Shown piece after piece: positions 50,274 through 57,744 of a DNA stretch of 64,000 bases. Position numbers and translations under genes: made by a program. Source of the DNA: Pseudochrobactrum kiredjianiae (GTDB lineage: Bacteria; Pseudomonadota; Alphaproteobacteria; Rhizobiales; Rhizobiaceae); NCBI RefSeq assembly GCF_030362795.1, contig NZ_JAUCBM010000001.1, positions 1,116,001 through 1,180,000 on the forward strand, read 5' to 3'. The notes below the pieces were generated by a model. The model worked only from the letters and a program-made list of their open reading frames with translations, did no database searches and had not been told where the DNA came from. Numbering within the stretch: position 1 is the stretch's first letter; every line of letters starts with the position of its first letter.

Positions 50274-53200
50274 TTACGGCATTTCTCTACGTGGCAGCTC
50301 AGCAGTCAGGAAGTTGAACATCCACTGCATAGGCAGGATACGCTGCATCGGTAGAAGGTCGTAAACAGCCTTAGCGTCTGGACGTGAGTAGTCATCACCA
50401 AACAAAGCAGTGATAATACCGGACGTGGCATTTCCAGCAGTCCCGATAAGGTCGCCTGTTGGGTTGCTTGTCCAGAGACCTGTCAGGCCGCTTGAACGGT
50501 AATCAAGAACTGTCTCACCAGTCGTGAAATACGTTCCTGTGTCGATCATCATAGGTAGCAACGACGACTCAGAACTCCGCATAAAACCAGCCAGAGCGAG
50601 GTTGCCGAACTCAAGTCTCTGTGCCAGTTTACGTTCCCTGTCAGGGTCGCCAATGAGCTGCAAATGAGATTGAGCAGCATAGACCAGACTACCGACGATA
50701 GACCCCGTAAGAAGCTGCATAGCGGCAGGAAAGTCCCTCATGTTGATACCCTGCAAGAGACCACGAGTGTAAGCCCCAACGGCAAACGAGCGGAACTGCA
50801 AGATGACTTTTCCAACTGGGGTGGTCATTATCTTAGCAAATTGACCTGCGTCATTCTCCAAGATCATACCTTTAATACCCCTGTAAAGAGCATCCTCATA
50901 AGCACCACGAACCGCTGTAGGCCAGTTATCCTTACCAAGGGCGAGTAGTTTACCGTTCTCACTCTTACTGTGCTTGCGAATAGCATCATAAATGCCATTC
51001 ACCTGATCATCATTCAGACCAGCCAAACGAAGGCGTTCCATTGAGATAGGATTACCACCATTAGCAGCCTGAAACATTTTCTGAGAGAATGTCCGTGCTG
51101 CGTGTTTCTGCAACAGGTTGTTGATTGGCACCATGCCAGACCATAACGCTACCGCCTGATTAATACGGTGCATCTTAGGTTCTGCCCAGTCCATCGCCTT
51201 ACTATACTTTGAGCCGCTGTCAGTGAGGTGCATTGGAACACCGAAGTCGTCCGTATGAACCAGCTTCTTGGCAATCTCAAAGTCACGGCCAATGGCAACC
51301 ATATCGTCAATCTCAGCCCCCAGATCGTCTGTGAACTTGCCAGTCCTGATAGTGTTCATCAGCTGTCGGAAGGACGGCAGAGCGTGGTAGCTGGTCTTAA
51401 AACCCATCTGCACCACTGCACGGGAACCCTCAGGTATCTGAGAGAAACCCACCTGCCCCATAAGACGACCGAAGTTGAAGTCTCTGAGCAGCCGTAAGAA
51501 GCGCGGGATGTTGCCTGTCTCGGAGTAGTTAGGAATACCAGCAACAGCATTGTAAGCGAACCTCAGGTTCTCAATATCTGCTTCTGTACTGAGAGTGGTA
51601 TTGCCTGCCTTACGTTCCTCGTCGGCAACCGCCCGAACCTTTTCAATGAAAGTGTCAAAGTCACCGGACTTGCGGAAACCATCAACCAGTAATTCGTCGG
51701 TATCAGAGAGCGGGTTAGGTATCTTAATGTCGGCCAATGCCAGCTGACCGGACATTTGGTTGTTATACATCTTCATGAGCAGGTTGCTGTCGCGGATATA
51801 GAAGTCACTGACCTTGACCGCATACTCCTGACCGTTCGGGTCTCTCAGCTTCATCTCATGGTTTTCATCCATCATGATACGATGCTTCAATCGTGAACTA
51901 CCGCCAGCATCCTTGTTAGGCTCAGAACGCTTCCGACTGACTGCTCCCATGATTTCCTCAATCTCAGCATCTGAGAGGAAGTCACCATTAGCCTTGGTCT
52001 CCGTGAGGAAGTGACGAAGGTCGTCCATATCTTCACCGGACAAGGCACGGGCTGCTGTGTACTCCTGACCATTGCTGAGCTTATACATGCGGTCAGCGAT
52101 AGCGAAGCCCATCTTATCGGCCAGCTCAGGTTTAATCTCAGGCTGGTTCTTACGGATAGCCTCAGAGAACAGCTTTGTTACACCGCCATATTCCCCATCA
52201 ACGCCCTTCTGATAACCGAACTTAGTCAGCAGGTCGATTGAAGCACTGCGATCAGGGACACGAGGGACGTAGTTCTGTGCGCCAATCTCAGAGCGGACGA
52301 TACCGGCATCACTTGCCTTCTGCCACCACGACTGCATGATCTTGTTCCACTGCTGACCTGCCGCCTGCACTTCCTTAGGAAAAGCAGCCTTAGCCAGATC
52401 ATCAGCACGAACGTAATCAGTGACCATATCGGAGAACTTAGAAAGCTCCTGATCGGTCTTTGTCCACGGCACTTTGTTGTTCTTTAAGAACGCCTGCCCC
52501 TGTTCGTTGAAGGTCATTGCCCAGCTAGCGTCTGCTACACGCTGATACCGGCGCTTACGTTCAGTCGCGGCAATAGCCGTAACTTCGCCCTTCATGGCAT
52601 TACCGGTCGCGTCTTCAACAAAGTATTTACCGACACCGCGAACCATTGGATTACCGGACTTGCCCAGCTGAGCCGCAAGGTCGAAACGAGCCTGCCCGAA
52701 GGCCAGCTTGTAGGTCTTGTCGAACTCTTTCCATGCACGATGCTGTTCACGGGCATCGGTACGTAAGGTCGGTTCCACATAACCCACCTGCTTAGCACCG
52801 GCAGAAGAGCCGAGAGTGTCAGCCTGTGGCGCTGGGTCTTTGTGGAGATTACGCGCCATATCTTCAATCAGGGCGTTCTCATCGCTCAATACACGGCTTG
52901 CGTGGCGATACTGGTTAAAGACACCGCCCATGATAATGCCAGTACCAATGGAGTATTTGAGGTCTGACCATTCCTTTGTAGGGTTCGTGGCGATCAGCGG
53001 AATGTCCACAAGAGCGTTTGCAGCCGCACCCTCAGCAGCACTTAACGCTGCCGTACCGATACGACCGAAGCGAGCGCCCAGAGCTGCCGGAGCGCCCAGA
53101 CCACCAGTACCGGCCATGATTGCTGCTGTTGCCGCCCATGCAGCTGGGTCAGTCACAGCAGCCGCGATATTAAGGGCAATGCCAGTACCGCCCATCATGG

Positions 53201-54125
53201 ACAGCTGGCGGTTGTTTTCCAGCTGGTTCATCAGGCGACTACGAATAGCGTCTGCATGTTGCGCTGAAACTGCCCCTTCAAACTCCTTAAGGTACTCGGT
53301 TGGAACACCTTCACCGACCCGCTTCATTTCCTTTTCATCAAAGGTATAGTCGGGGTCATCAGGCATGTTACCGAGGAAGCGGAAGGGTGCCAGCAGAGAC
53401 CATTCATTCTGGACAGCAATCTTTGCGCCTTGCCAGAGACTTGGGGCTTCCTGTTTGCGGCGTTCGTCTTCCTCAAGCTGTTTCTGACGGGCTGTGAACT
53501 GGTCATCTTGGCGGGTCGTATCAATGTCACCCATCGCTACTTGTGTGCGGTTAGGGTTGATACCGTCATGAGAACGAAAGTCACTGGTAGCGTCAATTGA
53601 GCCTGTTGTGGTGCCTCCTTTAACAAGCGGAGTACCACCGACCGCATTGAGCTTCTGCGTCCACAAGTCAGCGAACTGCTTGCCTGTCATGGTCATAGCT
53701 TCACCACGACGAGCGGTCGGGAGATTGCTTGCTACAGCCTTCTTACCGACCAGCTTATAGGCCAGCTCATCGCCACGTCGGAGAATTGCAGAAGCACCGC
53801 CAGCGCCCTGCTGATGTGCCATATAGATTTCACCGCCTGTCGGTTCACGACCAAGACGGTTAGTCAGGACTTTCTTGTTTGCCAAGAGAAGACGCATAGC
53901 TGCATCAGCATTGGCCTCAGGGTCAAATGGAGAAGCCCCATTGCCGTACTGCGACCATGTTGAAGGAATGAACTGAAACAGGCCGGAAGCCTTACTGCCC
54001 TTGTTAAAGGCGCGTGGGTCGAACGTCCCGCCTGTCTCAATATGCGCTATGCGCGTGGCTAGATCAGGGTCGATACCGTAGCGGGTAGCGGCAGACGTGA
54101 TGATTTCCTTTGACGTTCTAGCCAT
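50274..54125 (-). CDS. Podovirus-like internal virion protein with lytic transglycosylase domain
   Basis: A 1283-residue protein. The first 160 residues are a lytic transglycosylase (SLT) domain: GIDPDLATRIAHIETGG with the catalytic glutamate at residue 30, then GLFQFIPSTWSQYG and a late EIYMAHQQGAGGA. The remaining 1100 residues are mostly helical, with a small-residue hydrophobic segment (about 290-370) and another near residue 1140. Length, single N-terminal SLT domain and helical bulk match T7 gp16-type ejection proteins, which enter the host envelope with the DNA. No other virion gene lies in the element. Codon use is ordinary. GGAG lies 7 bases before the ATG. Confidence 0.82.
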   Translation of the reverse strand: MARTSKEIITSAATRYGIDPDLATRIAHIETGGTFDPRAFNKGSKASGLFQFIPSTWSQYGNGASPFDPEANADAAMRLLLANKKVLTNRLGREPTGGEIYMAHQQGAGGASAILRRGDELAYKLVGKKAVASNLPTARRGEAMTMTGKQFADLWTQKLNAVGGTPLVKGGTTTGSIDATSDFRSHDGINPNRTQVAMGDIDTTRQDDQFTARQKQLEEDERRKQEAPSLWQGAKIAVQNEWSLLAPFRFLGNMPDDPDYTFDEKEMKRVGEGVPTEYLKEFEGAVSAQHADAIRSRLMNQLENNRQLSMMGGTGIALNIAAAVTDPAAWAATAAIMAGTGGLGAPAALGARFGRIGTAALSAAEGAAANALVDIPLIATNPTKEWSDLKYSIGTGIIMGGVFNQYRHASRVLSDENALIEDMARNLHKDPAPQADTLGSSAGAKQVGYVEPTLRTDAREQHRAWKEFDKTYKLAFGQARFDLAAQLGKSGNPMVRGVGKYFVEDATGNAMKGEVTAIAATERKRRYQRVADASWAMTFNEQGQAFLKNNKVPWTKTDQELSKFSDMVTDYVRADDLAKAAFPKEVQAAGQQWNKIMQSWWQKASDAGIVRSEIGAQNYVPRVPDRSASIDLLTKFGYQKGVDGEYGGVTKLFSEAIRKNQPEIKPELADKMGFAIADRMYKLSNGQEYTAARALSGEDMDDLRHFLTETKANGDFLSDAEIEEIMGAVSRKRSEPNKDAGGSSRLKHRIMMDENHEMKLRDPNGQEYAVKVSDFYIRDSNLLMKMYNNQMSGQLALADIKIPNPLSDTDELLVDGFRKSGDFDTFIEKVRAVADEERKAGNTTLSTEADIENLRFAYNAVAGIPNYSETGNIPRFLRLLRDFNFGRLMGQVGFSQIPEGSRAVVQMGFKTSYHALPSFRQLMNTIRTGKFTDDLGAEIDDMVAIGRDFEIAKKLVHTDDFGVPMHLTDSGSKYSKAMDWAEPKMHRINQAVALWSGMVPINNLLQKHAARTFSQKMFQAANGGNPISMERLRLAGLNDDQVNGIYDAIRKHSKSENGKLLALGKDNWPTAVRGAYEDALYRGIKGMILENDAGQFAKIMTTPVGKVILQFRSFAVGAYTRGLLQGINMRDFPAAMQLLTGSIVGSLVYAAQSHLQLIGDPDRERKLAQRLEFGNLALAGFMRSSESSLLPMMIDTGTYFTTGETVLDYRSSGLTGLWTSNPTGDLIGTAGNATSGIITALFGDDYSRPDAKAVYDLLPMQRILPMQWMFNFLTAELPRREMP

Positions 54126-54277
54126 AGGTTACTCCGTTATTTCTTTTGATTGGTTTTGATGACCACCACGAAGACAGCAAATATCGCTCTGACACTGGAA
54201 GGGTGCAAAGTGCCGAGGCATCAGAATTGGTCGTGGTGATGGGGGAGTTTCAGACCAGATTACCTATGAGGTCGGTT

Positions 54278-54316
54278 GTCATGAATGACTGCTGGTCGTG
54301 ATTGTCAGTGATTGAC
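54278..54316. repeat. Iteron-like 12-mers, downstream group
   Basis: GTCATGAATGAC (54278-54289, itself palindromic), GTCGTGATTGTC (54295-54306) and a related GTCAGTGATTGAC (54304-54316), all in the same orientation, between the HTH gene and the virion protein gene. Confidence 0.55.
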
Positions 54317-54371
54317 GGTGTTCAAGTTTGTTTTACGGGTGGTTGTACTCTTGTGTATATACCCCGTACAA

Positions 54372-54953
54372 CTAGGGTAAAAACATATTGGCTTTCATTT
54401 GTCTCAGTTCAGACAACTGCTTAGAACGCGTCTTAAGAAACTTGCTAACCACCTGCTGAGTTACATCAAGAACACCGGCAATCTTTTCCTGTGTTAGCTC
54501 AGGCAGTGTGTCAGTCAGCCAGCAGACCATCATTTGCACAGTCATATCACTACGATCACGATCAAATTGAAACCGTTGTAATGACTCTCTGGCTGCATCA
54601 ATCTCTGCGGTGTAGGTCTTATCCTGATAGTCCTGAACAGCTTCTTCCCAACGCTCTATGAGCCAAAGAACAGCATCAGGGCTAACCACATCAAAGGGAT
54701 ACTGACTACCCTTGCAATGTAGACGTTTGCCCCAGCCTTTGGTCGTCACCCAGTCAGCCAGCCTGTGGCGGTTGTATCGACCATCATTCTCTAACTGTAA
54801 GAAATTCAACTCTTTGAGGATGACGGTCATCTTCCTGCGACCACAGGAAAGAAACTCAGCAAGCTCTGCTAAGGTCAGCCAATCACCAGAACTGACGGAG
54901 ATTATCTCTCCTGTTTTGCGGTCTATAATCTCGTCTGTATATTTCATGTCCAT
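54372..54953 (-). CDS. Putative DNA-binding protein with two HTH segments
   Basis: About 193 residues, starting at ATG 54953 or 54947; the frame further upstream to 55076 reads unlike a protein and crosses the repeat cluster. An N-terminal winged-helix-like part (GDWLTLAELAEFLSCGRRKMTVILKEL...RYNRHRLADWV) and a C-terminal helix-turn-helix (LTQEKIAGVLDVTQQVVSKFL) are visible. It is flanked on both sides by GTCRTGAWTGWS 12-mers. It may be a replication initiator or master regulator of the element; no named family could be assigned. Confidence 0.65.
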   Translation of the reverse strand: MDMKYTDEIIDRKTGEIISVSSGDWLTLAELAEFLSCGRRKMTVILKELNFLQLENDGRYNRHRLADWVTTKGWGKRLHCKGSQYPFDVVSPDAVLWLIERWEEAVQDYQDKTYTAEIDAARESLQRFQFDRDRSDMTVQMMVCWLTDTLPELTQEKIAGVLDVTQQVVSKFLKTRSKQLSELRQMKANMFLP

Positions 54954-54992
54954 TCTGCTGGTTGCACAACAACACGACAAAACACCCCACTG

Positions 54993-55083
54993 GTCATGAT
55001 TGATCAGCAAGGTTCTGGTCGTGAATGTGATGATAATGAGTGATGAAAGACCATATCCCTGATTGTCGGGTGTCATGATTGAC
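54993..55083. repeat. Iteron-like 12-mers, upstream group
   Basis: GTCATGATTGAT (54993-55004), GTCGTGAATGTG (55018-55029) and GTCATGATTGAC (55072-55083), all in the same orientation as the downstream group, just upstream of the HTH gene. Confidence 0.6.
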
Positions 55084-55317
55084 TGTGGTCTTGATGCTCT
55101 GTCGTGGTGGTAGTCACTCAGACAGGATTGTTAAGAGGATTATGAAGGTATCTTTAGGTTATCTATACAAAGAGGTTATGATTTATCATCACCACTACCA
55201 CCTAAAGAAAATCAAAAGATAATCGTATTCTCATACTCCCTTTATGTCCTTTAGATATGATGGTCTCAGAAATCATGTGTGTGTATGTAAACGGGAGGGG
55301 GGAATTTTCTCCCCTTC

Positions 55318-55340
55318 CATATGGAGGGGGTAATTGATTT
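55318..55340 (+). repeat. 23-bp direct repeat, copy 1
   Basis: Begins CATATGGAGGGGG and ends in TAATTGATTT; identical to 55830-55852. The pair brackets the rha gene. Confidence 0.85.
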
Positions 55341-55443
55341 CAACATATAGCATAACTGACGAGATTTTTTATTTGTGAGAATATTCTATTCACTCAAGGC
55401 AAATAAACATTTGTCAGTTACGCTATATGATTGAACATCCCGC

Positions 55444-55779
55444 TCAATTATGAGGTGTATCCCGCACCTCTTCAAAGGCATCAAGAAATTCTTGTGCAAT
55501 AGCGCGGGATTTACGTCCATATAAACCACTAATTCGCATAAGACTGTTGAAACCAGATTTTGTCATATTGAATGAAGTCACACGGAACACACCACTGGAA
55601 AGCGTATAGGATGCGGGTAGAAATTCATCTGCAAAACTGGCTTCGATGTAAATGAGCTCTTTGATTTTGCTCAGCACAGCCTTGTGTGACTTTCCGAACA
55701 TGTCAGCTACATGGCGACTATTAGTTGTGGCTGGTGCATCAAAATGATCGTTTACGATTGGTGTATTTGTATCGTACAT
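55444..55779 (-). CDS. Rha family phage regulatory protein
   Basis: A 111-residue protein. The pRha pattern is NSRHVADMFGKSHKAVLSKIKEL, FRVTSFNMTKSGFNSLMRISGLYGRKSRAIAQEFLDAFEEV. Rha proteins (first seen in phi-80 type phages) interfere with lysogenic repression. The ATG at 55779 has AAGGA 8 bases upstream; the longer frame would read across the 23-bp repeat. The gene stands alone between two copies of that repeat, which suggests a cassette. Confidence 0.88.
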   Translation of the reverse strand: MYDTNTPIVNDHFDAPATTNSRHVADMFGKSHKAVLSKIKELIYIEASFADEFLPASYTLSSGVFRVTSFNMTKSGFNSLMRISGLYGRKSRAIAQEFLDAFEEVRDTPHN

Positions 55780-55829
55780 TTGAATAATCCTTCTTCGACT
55801 GAGCAGTGAAAGCCCCGTGTGTAAAAATG

Positions 55830-55852
55830 CATATGGAGGGGGTAATTGATTT
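55830..55852 (+). repeat. 23-bp direct repeat, copy 2
   Basis: Identical to 55318-55340, 512 bases apart, immediately upstream of the rha gene's leader. Confidence 0.85.
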
Positions 55853-55955
55853 GCTCGAGATGGCATGCCTGATGGTTGTTCTGTAAAACAAGCTAGAAGG
55901 GTGGCTAAAAATACAAAAAAGCACTCTGCGACCATTCTTGAGAATATTTTAAGCA

Positions 55956-56441
55956 TCACCTCATTTCAGTGATGACCTGAGCTTGCTTCGCATTCTCCAG
56001 CTTGAGACGTTCAACCTTGCCCTGCAAGATCGTCATAGCTTTCAGAACGAACTCGTCTTCGTCCATCTCACCGGACACGACCTTCTCTTCGCCCATGATG
56101 TAAGCACCATCTTTGCGGATAGCTGGAATAACCACATCGGTAATCCAGTCTTGGAAAGGACGAGCCTCGGGTTTGTCTGAGCGCATAATAAGACGATTGA
56201 GACCGCCTTCGGAGATGCAGGTAGCACCGCGATTAGGAAAGCTAACGTGGGTCGAACCCACCATAGACTTCAACACTTGCTTATACTGGTCAGTATTAAG
56301 AGCATGCATGGCATATGTTGTCTGCTTAATATCCAGCACACGGCAAACGTCCTTCGCCACGAACCAAGGCTGGTCGTCAATGGTGACTACGCGAATTTCG
56401 TTGCTGTTGAAGTTGAAGATTGTTAGGGCGAGACCGTTGTT
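55956..56441 (-). CDS. BRO-N antirepressor-like protein A (no standard start codon)
   Basis: BRO-N domain: LTIFNFNSNEIRVV, QPWFVAKDVCRVLDI, NRLIMRSDKPEARPFQDWITDVVIPAIRKDGAYI, then a helical linker (EDEFVLKAMTILQGKVERLKLENAKQAQVI) ending EMR-stop where the usual C-terminal ANT/KilA-C domain would begin. The coordinates run to the in-frame TAA at 56442-56444: the conserved N-terminal part has no ATG, GTG or TTG, the first being a GTG at 56360 inside FVAKD. Paralogue B shares this oddity. Both are preceded by a related hairpin leader. Translation may depend on an unusual start or coupling to a leader ORF; alternatively the gene is a remnant. Confidence 0.75.
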   Translation of the reverse strand, partial: NNGLALTIFNFNSNEIRVVTIDDQPWFVAKDVCRVLDIKQTTYAMHALNTDQYKQVLKSMVGSTHVSFPNRGATCISEGGLNRLIMRSDKPEARPFQDWITDVVIPAIRKDGAYIMGEEKVVSGEMDEDEFVLKAMTILQGKVERLKLENAKQAQVITEMR

Positions 56442-56454
56442 TTAATTGCACACC

Positions 56455-56484
56455 TTATTTATATAAGCAGAGCGGAACGGCCAT
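56455..56484 (-). CDS. Possible leader peptide MAVPLCLYK
   Basis: A 10-codon frame after the leader hairpin with GGAG 8 bases upstream of its ATG, ending 13 bases before the BRO-A coding begins. A second, in-frame GTG ORF (from 56498) also runs to the TAA that abuts BRO-A. Either could couple translation, as icd does for ant in phage P1. Confidence 0.35.
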   Translation of the reverse strand: MAVPLCLYK

Positions 56485-56490
56485 TTTGAC

Positions 56491-56573
56491 CGCTCCACCC
56501 TCTGCGCTTAGAGGAACCAATAAAGGGCTACAGTTATGCAGACTGTGGCCTTTTTCCTTTTAAAACGCAGAGG
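56491..56573 (-). ncRNA. Candidate c4-like antisense/attenuator leader of BRO-A
   Basis: On the minus strand, CCTCTGCGTTT (from 56573) can pair over 11 bases, with one G-U, to AAGCGCAGAGG (ending near 56499), which is the Shine-Dalgarno region of the leader ORF. Between them lies a hairpin ACAGT/ACTGT followed by GCCCTTT. The position before an antirepressor-type gene and the sequestering of a ribosome site mirror the c4 RNA of P1-like phages. This is a structural reading by eye, not a covariance-model hit. Confidence 0.45.
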
Positions 56574-56591
56574 ATTGTAATGTAATCGTAC

Positions 56592-56870
56592 TTATAGAGT
56601 GCCTAGTAGTTTCTCTTTATTATGTAGTTGCTCGGCTTTCAGCGCATGGCGTTTTTTAAAAGACCACTGAGGTACGTCATAAGTTAAGCGCCAATGACCG
56701 ATATACACCTTGAAAACAGTCAAATCTTCGGTATCCCAAAACACGCTAAATTCACGTTTCTCAAGCGCTGGTTCAACATTAGCAAATGCCTCTCCAAGCC
56801 ATTTTGACCTGAAATAAAAACGGCGAAGGCTATAAAACTCAAATGTGCTTTGTTGTGTACGAATAACCAT
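56592..56870 (-). CDS. Hypothetical protein of the island
   Basis: A 92-residue protein starting at ATG 56870 with GAGGAG 8 bases upstream; the longer frame (to 56933) has no such signal. It is rich in aromatic and basic residues (FEFYSLRRFYFRSKWLGEAF, KVYIGHWRLTYDVPQW). No family was recognised. It lies between the two BRO-N paralogues. Confidence 0.6.
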   Translation of the reverse strand: MVIRTQQSTFEFYSLRRFYFRSKWLGEAFANVEPALEKREFSVFWDTEDLTVFKVYIGHWRLTYDVPQWSFKKRHALKAEQLHNKEKLLGTL

Positions 56871-57059
56871 TCTAATTGCTCCTCTAGCGATTTGGATGAG
56901 GGCAATTGACACCACATTTAATGCTGCAGTCAATAAATTTTATATAATAAATTCAATGACTTATTCACTTATGAATAGGTTGATTTCAATGTAGATTTTA
57001 CATCTGGAAGATTTTATTTCTTTTCAAACACTTAGTCGTCGATGTGACGCAAATCTGTG

Positions 57060-57497
57060 TCACGCTGATCTATTCACATCTGTATAGAGACTGTGGAAGA
57101 ATGTCTCTGCACCACATGATGCAGGAGGTTGCGTACCTTCCTTACTGACAGAATAGGAACCTGTTTTGCGTATAGTTGGGAGGACTTCACGAGTTACCCA
57201 GTTCTGAAACCCACGGGCTTCGGGTTTGTCCGAACGCATGATGAGTTTGTAGAGGCCGCTTTCGGTAACGATATTCAGTGAACCTGCGCGACTGCCTAAG
57301 AATAGCTTAGGTAGTAGATCACGGCGCAATCGTTGCTTCTCGTCACTGTCTAGCCCCACAAGCCACGGGGTAGTTCCGGCTCTGCTGACCATGTTCAGCG
57401 TTTTACAGACATCCTTCGCCACAAACCAAGGCTGGCCATTAATGGTGACTACGCGAATTTTATTACTGTTGAAGTTGAAGATTGTGAGGGTGTTTCG
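57060..57497 (-). CDS. BRO-N antirepressor-like protein B (no standard start codon)
   Basis: Second BRO-N gene, sharing with A the N-terminal LTIFNFNSN-IRVVTI, QPWFVAKDVCKTLN and LIMRSDKPEARGFQNWVTREVLPTIRKTGSY, then a short divergent tail and stop. As in A, the open frame ends at a TAA (57498-57500) directly before the coding, with no ATG; GTG 57422 inside FVAKD is the first standard codon. Silent differences between A and B upstream of that GTG suggest the N-terminal part has been under protein-level selection. It is about 145 residues if fully translated. Confidence 0.72.
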   Translation of the reverse strand, partial: RNTLTIFNFNSNKIRVVTINGQPWFVAKDVCKTLNMVSRAGTTPWLVGLDSDEKQRLRRDLLPKLFLGSRAGSLNIVTESGLYKLIMRSDKPEARGFQNWVTREVLPTIRKTGSYSVSKEGTQPPASCGAETFFHSLYTDVNRSA

Positions 57498-57548
57498 TTA
57501 TCGCCAGCTTGATTTATCGCTGTGAATATATAAATCGTACACTATCCC

Positions 57549-57600
57549 TGCCTTCTGCGCTGAGGGGAGGAAGAAAAGGGCACAGTGATCGAGACTGTGA
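57549..57600 (-). promoter_or_regulatory. Hairpin leader of BRO-B
   Basis: Related to the leader of BRO-A: on the minus strand CACAGT/ACTGTG hairpin, then GCCCTTTTC, then AGCGCAGAAGG at the same spacing. An in-frame GTG ORF (from 57542) follows and stops at the TAA abutting BRO-B. A 7-base AAGGCAG/CTGCCTT complementarity to 57714 region is weaker than in A. Confidence 0.45.
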
Positions 57601-57611
57601 TTACTAAATTT

Positions 57612-57643
57612 AAAGGTCGCGGTGTTTAGGTGCTGCGACCTTT
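57612..57643 (-). terminator. Hairpin after integrase gene
   Basis: Stem AAAGGTCGC with complement around a 14-base loop, about 100 bases after the integrase stop; on the minus strand it is followed by TTTAAATTT. It may terminate the integrase transcript. Confidence 0.45.
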
Positions 57644-57744
57644 CCCTTAAAAGGAGGGCTAGTTTACCGCTGCGCCCAGCTGTTAATCGCTATTTTAGTC
57701 ATTGAGTCTAACAAGGCAGAGAGCATCTAATACTCTCTTGTTTT

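Larger units (their letters stand above)
54954..55443. other. Gene-free AT-rich region with iterons; possible origin or control region
   Basis: Nearly 490 bases with no supported gene. The left part holds three GTCRTGAWTGWS 12-mers (54993, 55018, 55072), the middle an AT-rich stretch with a weak DnaA-box-like TTATCTATA (about 55158-55170) and an inverted pair GGTGGTAGT/ACTACCACC (55106 and 55194). The right part has G-runs and copy 1 of the 23-bp repeat. This layout would fit an origin of the excised element or a divergent control region. Confidence 0.45.

Noticed and set aside
54954-55076. N-terminal extension of the HTH gene
   Set aside because: It translates the iteron cluster and contains no conserved residues; a start at 54953 or 54947 fits better.
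54993-55083. CRISPR array
   Set aside because: The 12-mers are too short and irregularly spaced, and no cas genes are present; they look like protein-binding iterons.
55780-55959. N-terminal extension of rha
   Set aside because: It crosses the 23-bp repeat, whereas ATG 55779 has a good Shine-Dalgarno and begins the family homology.
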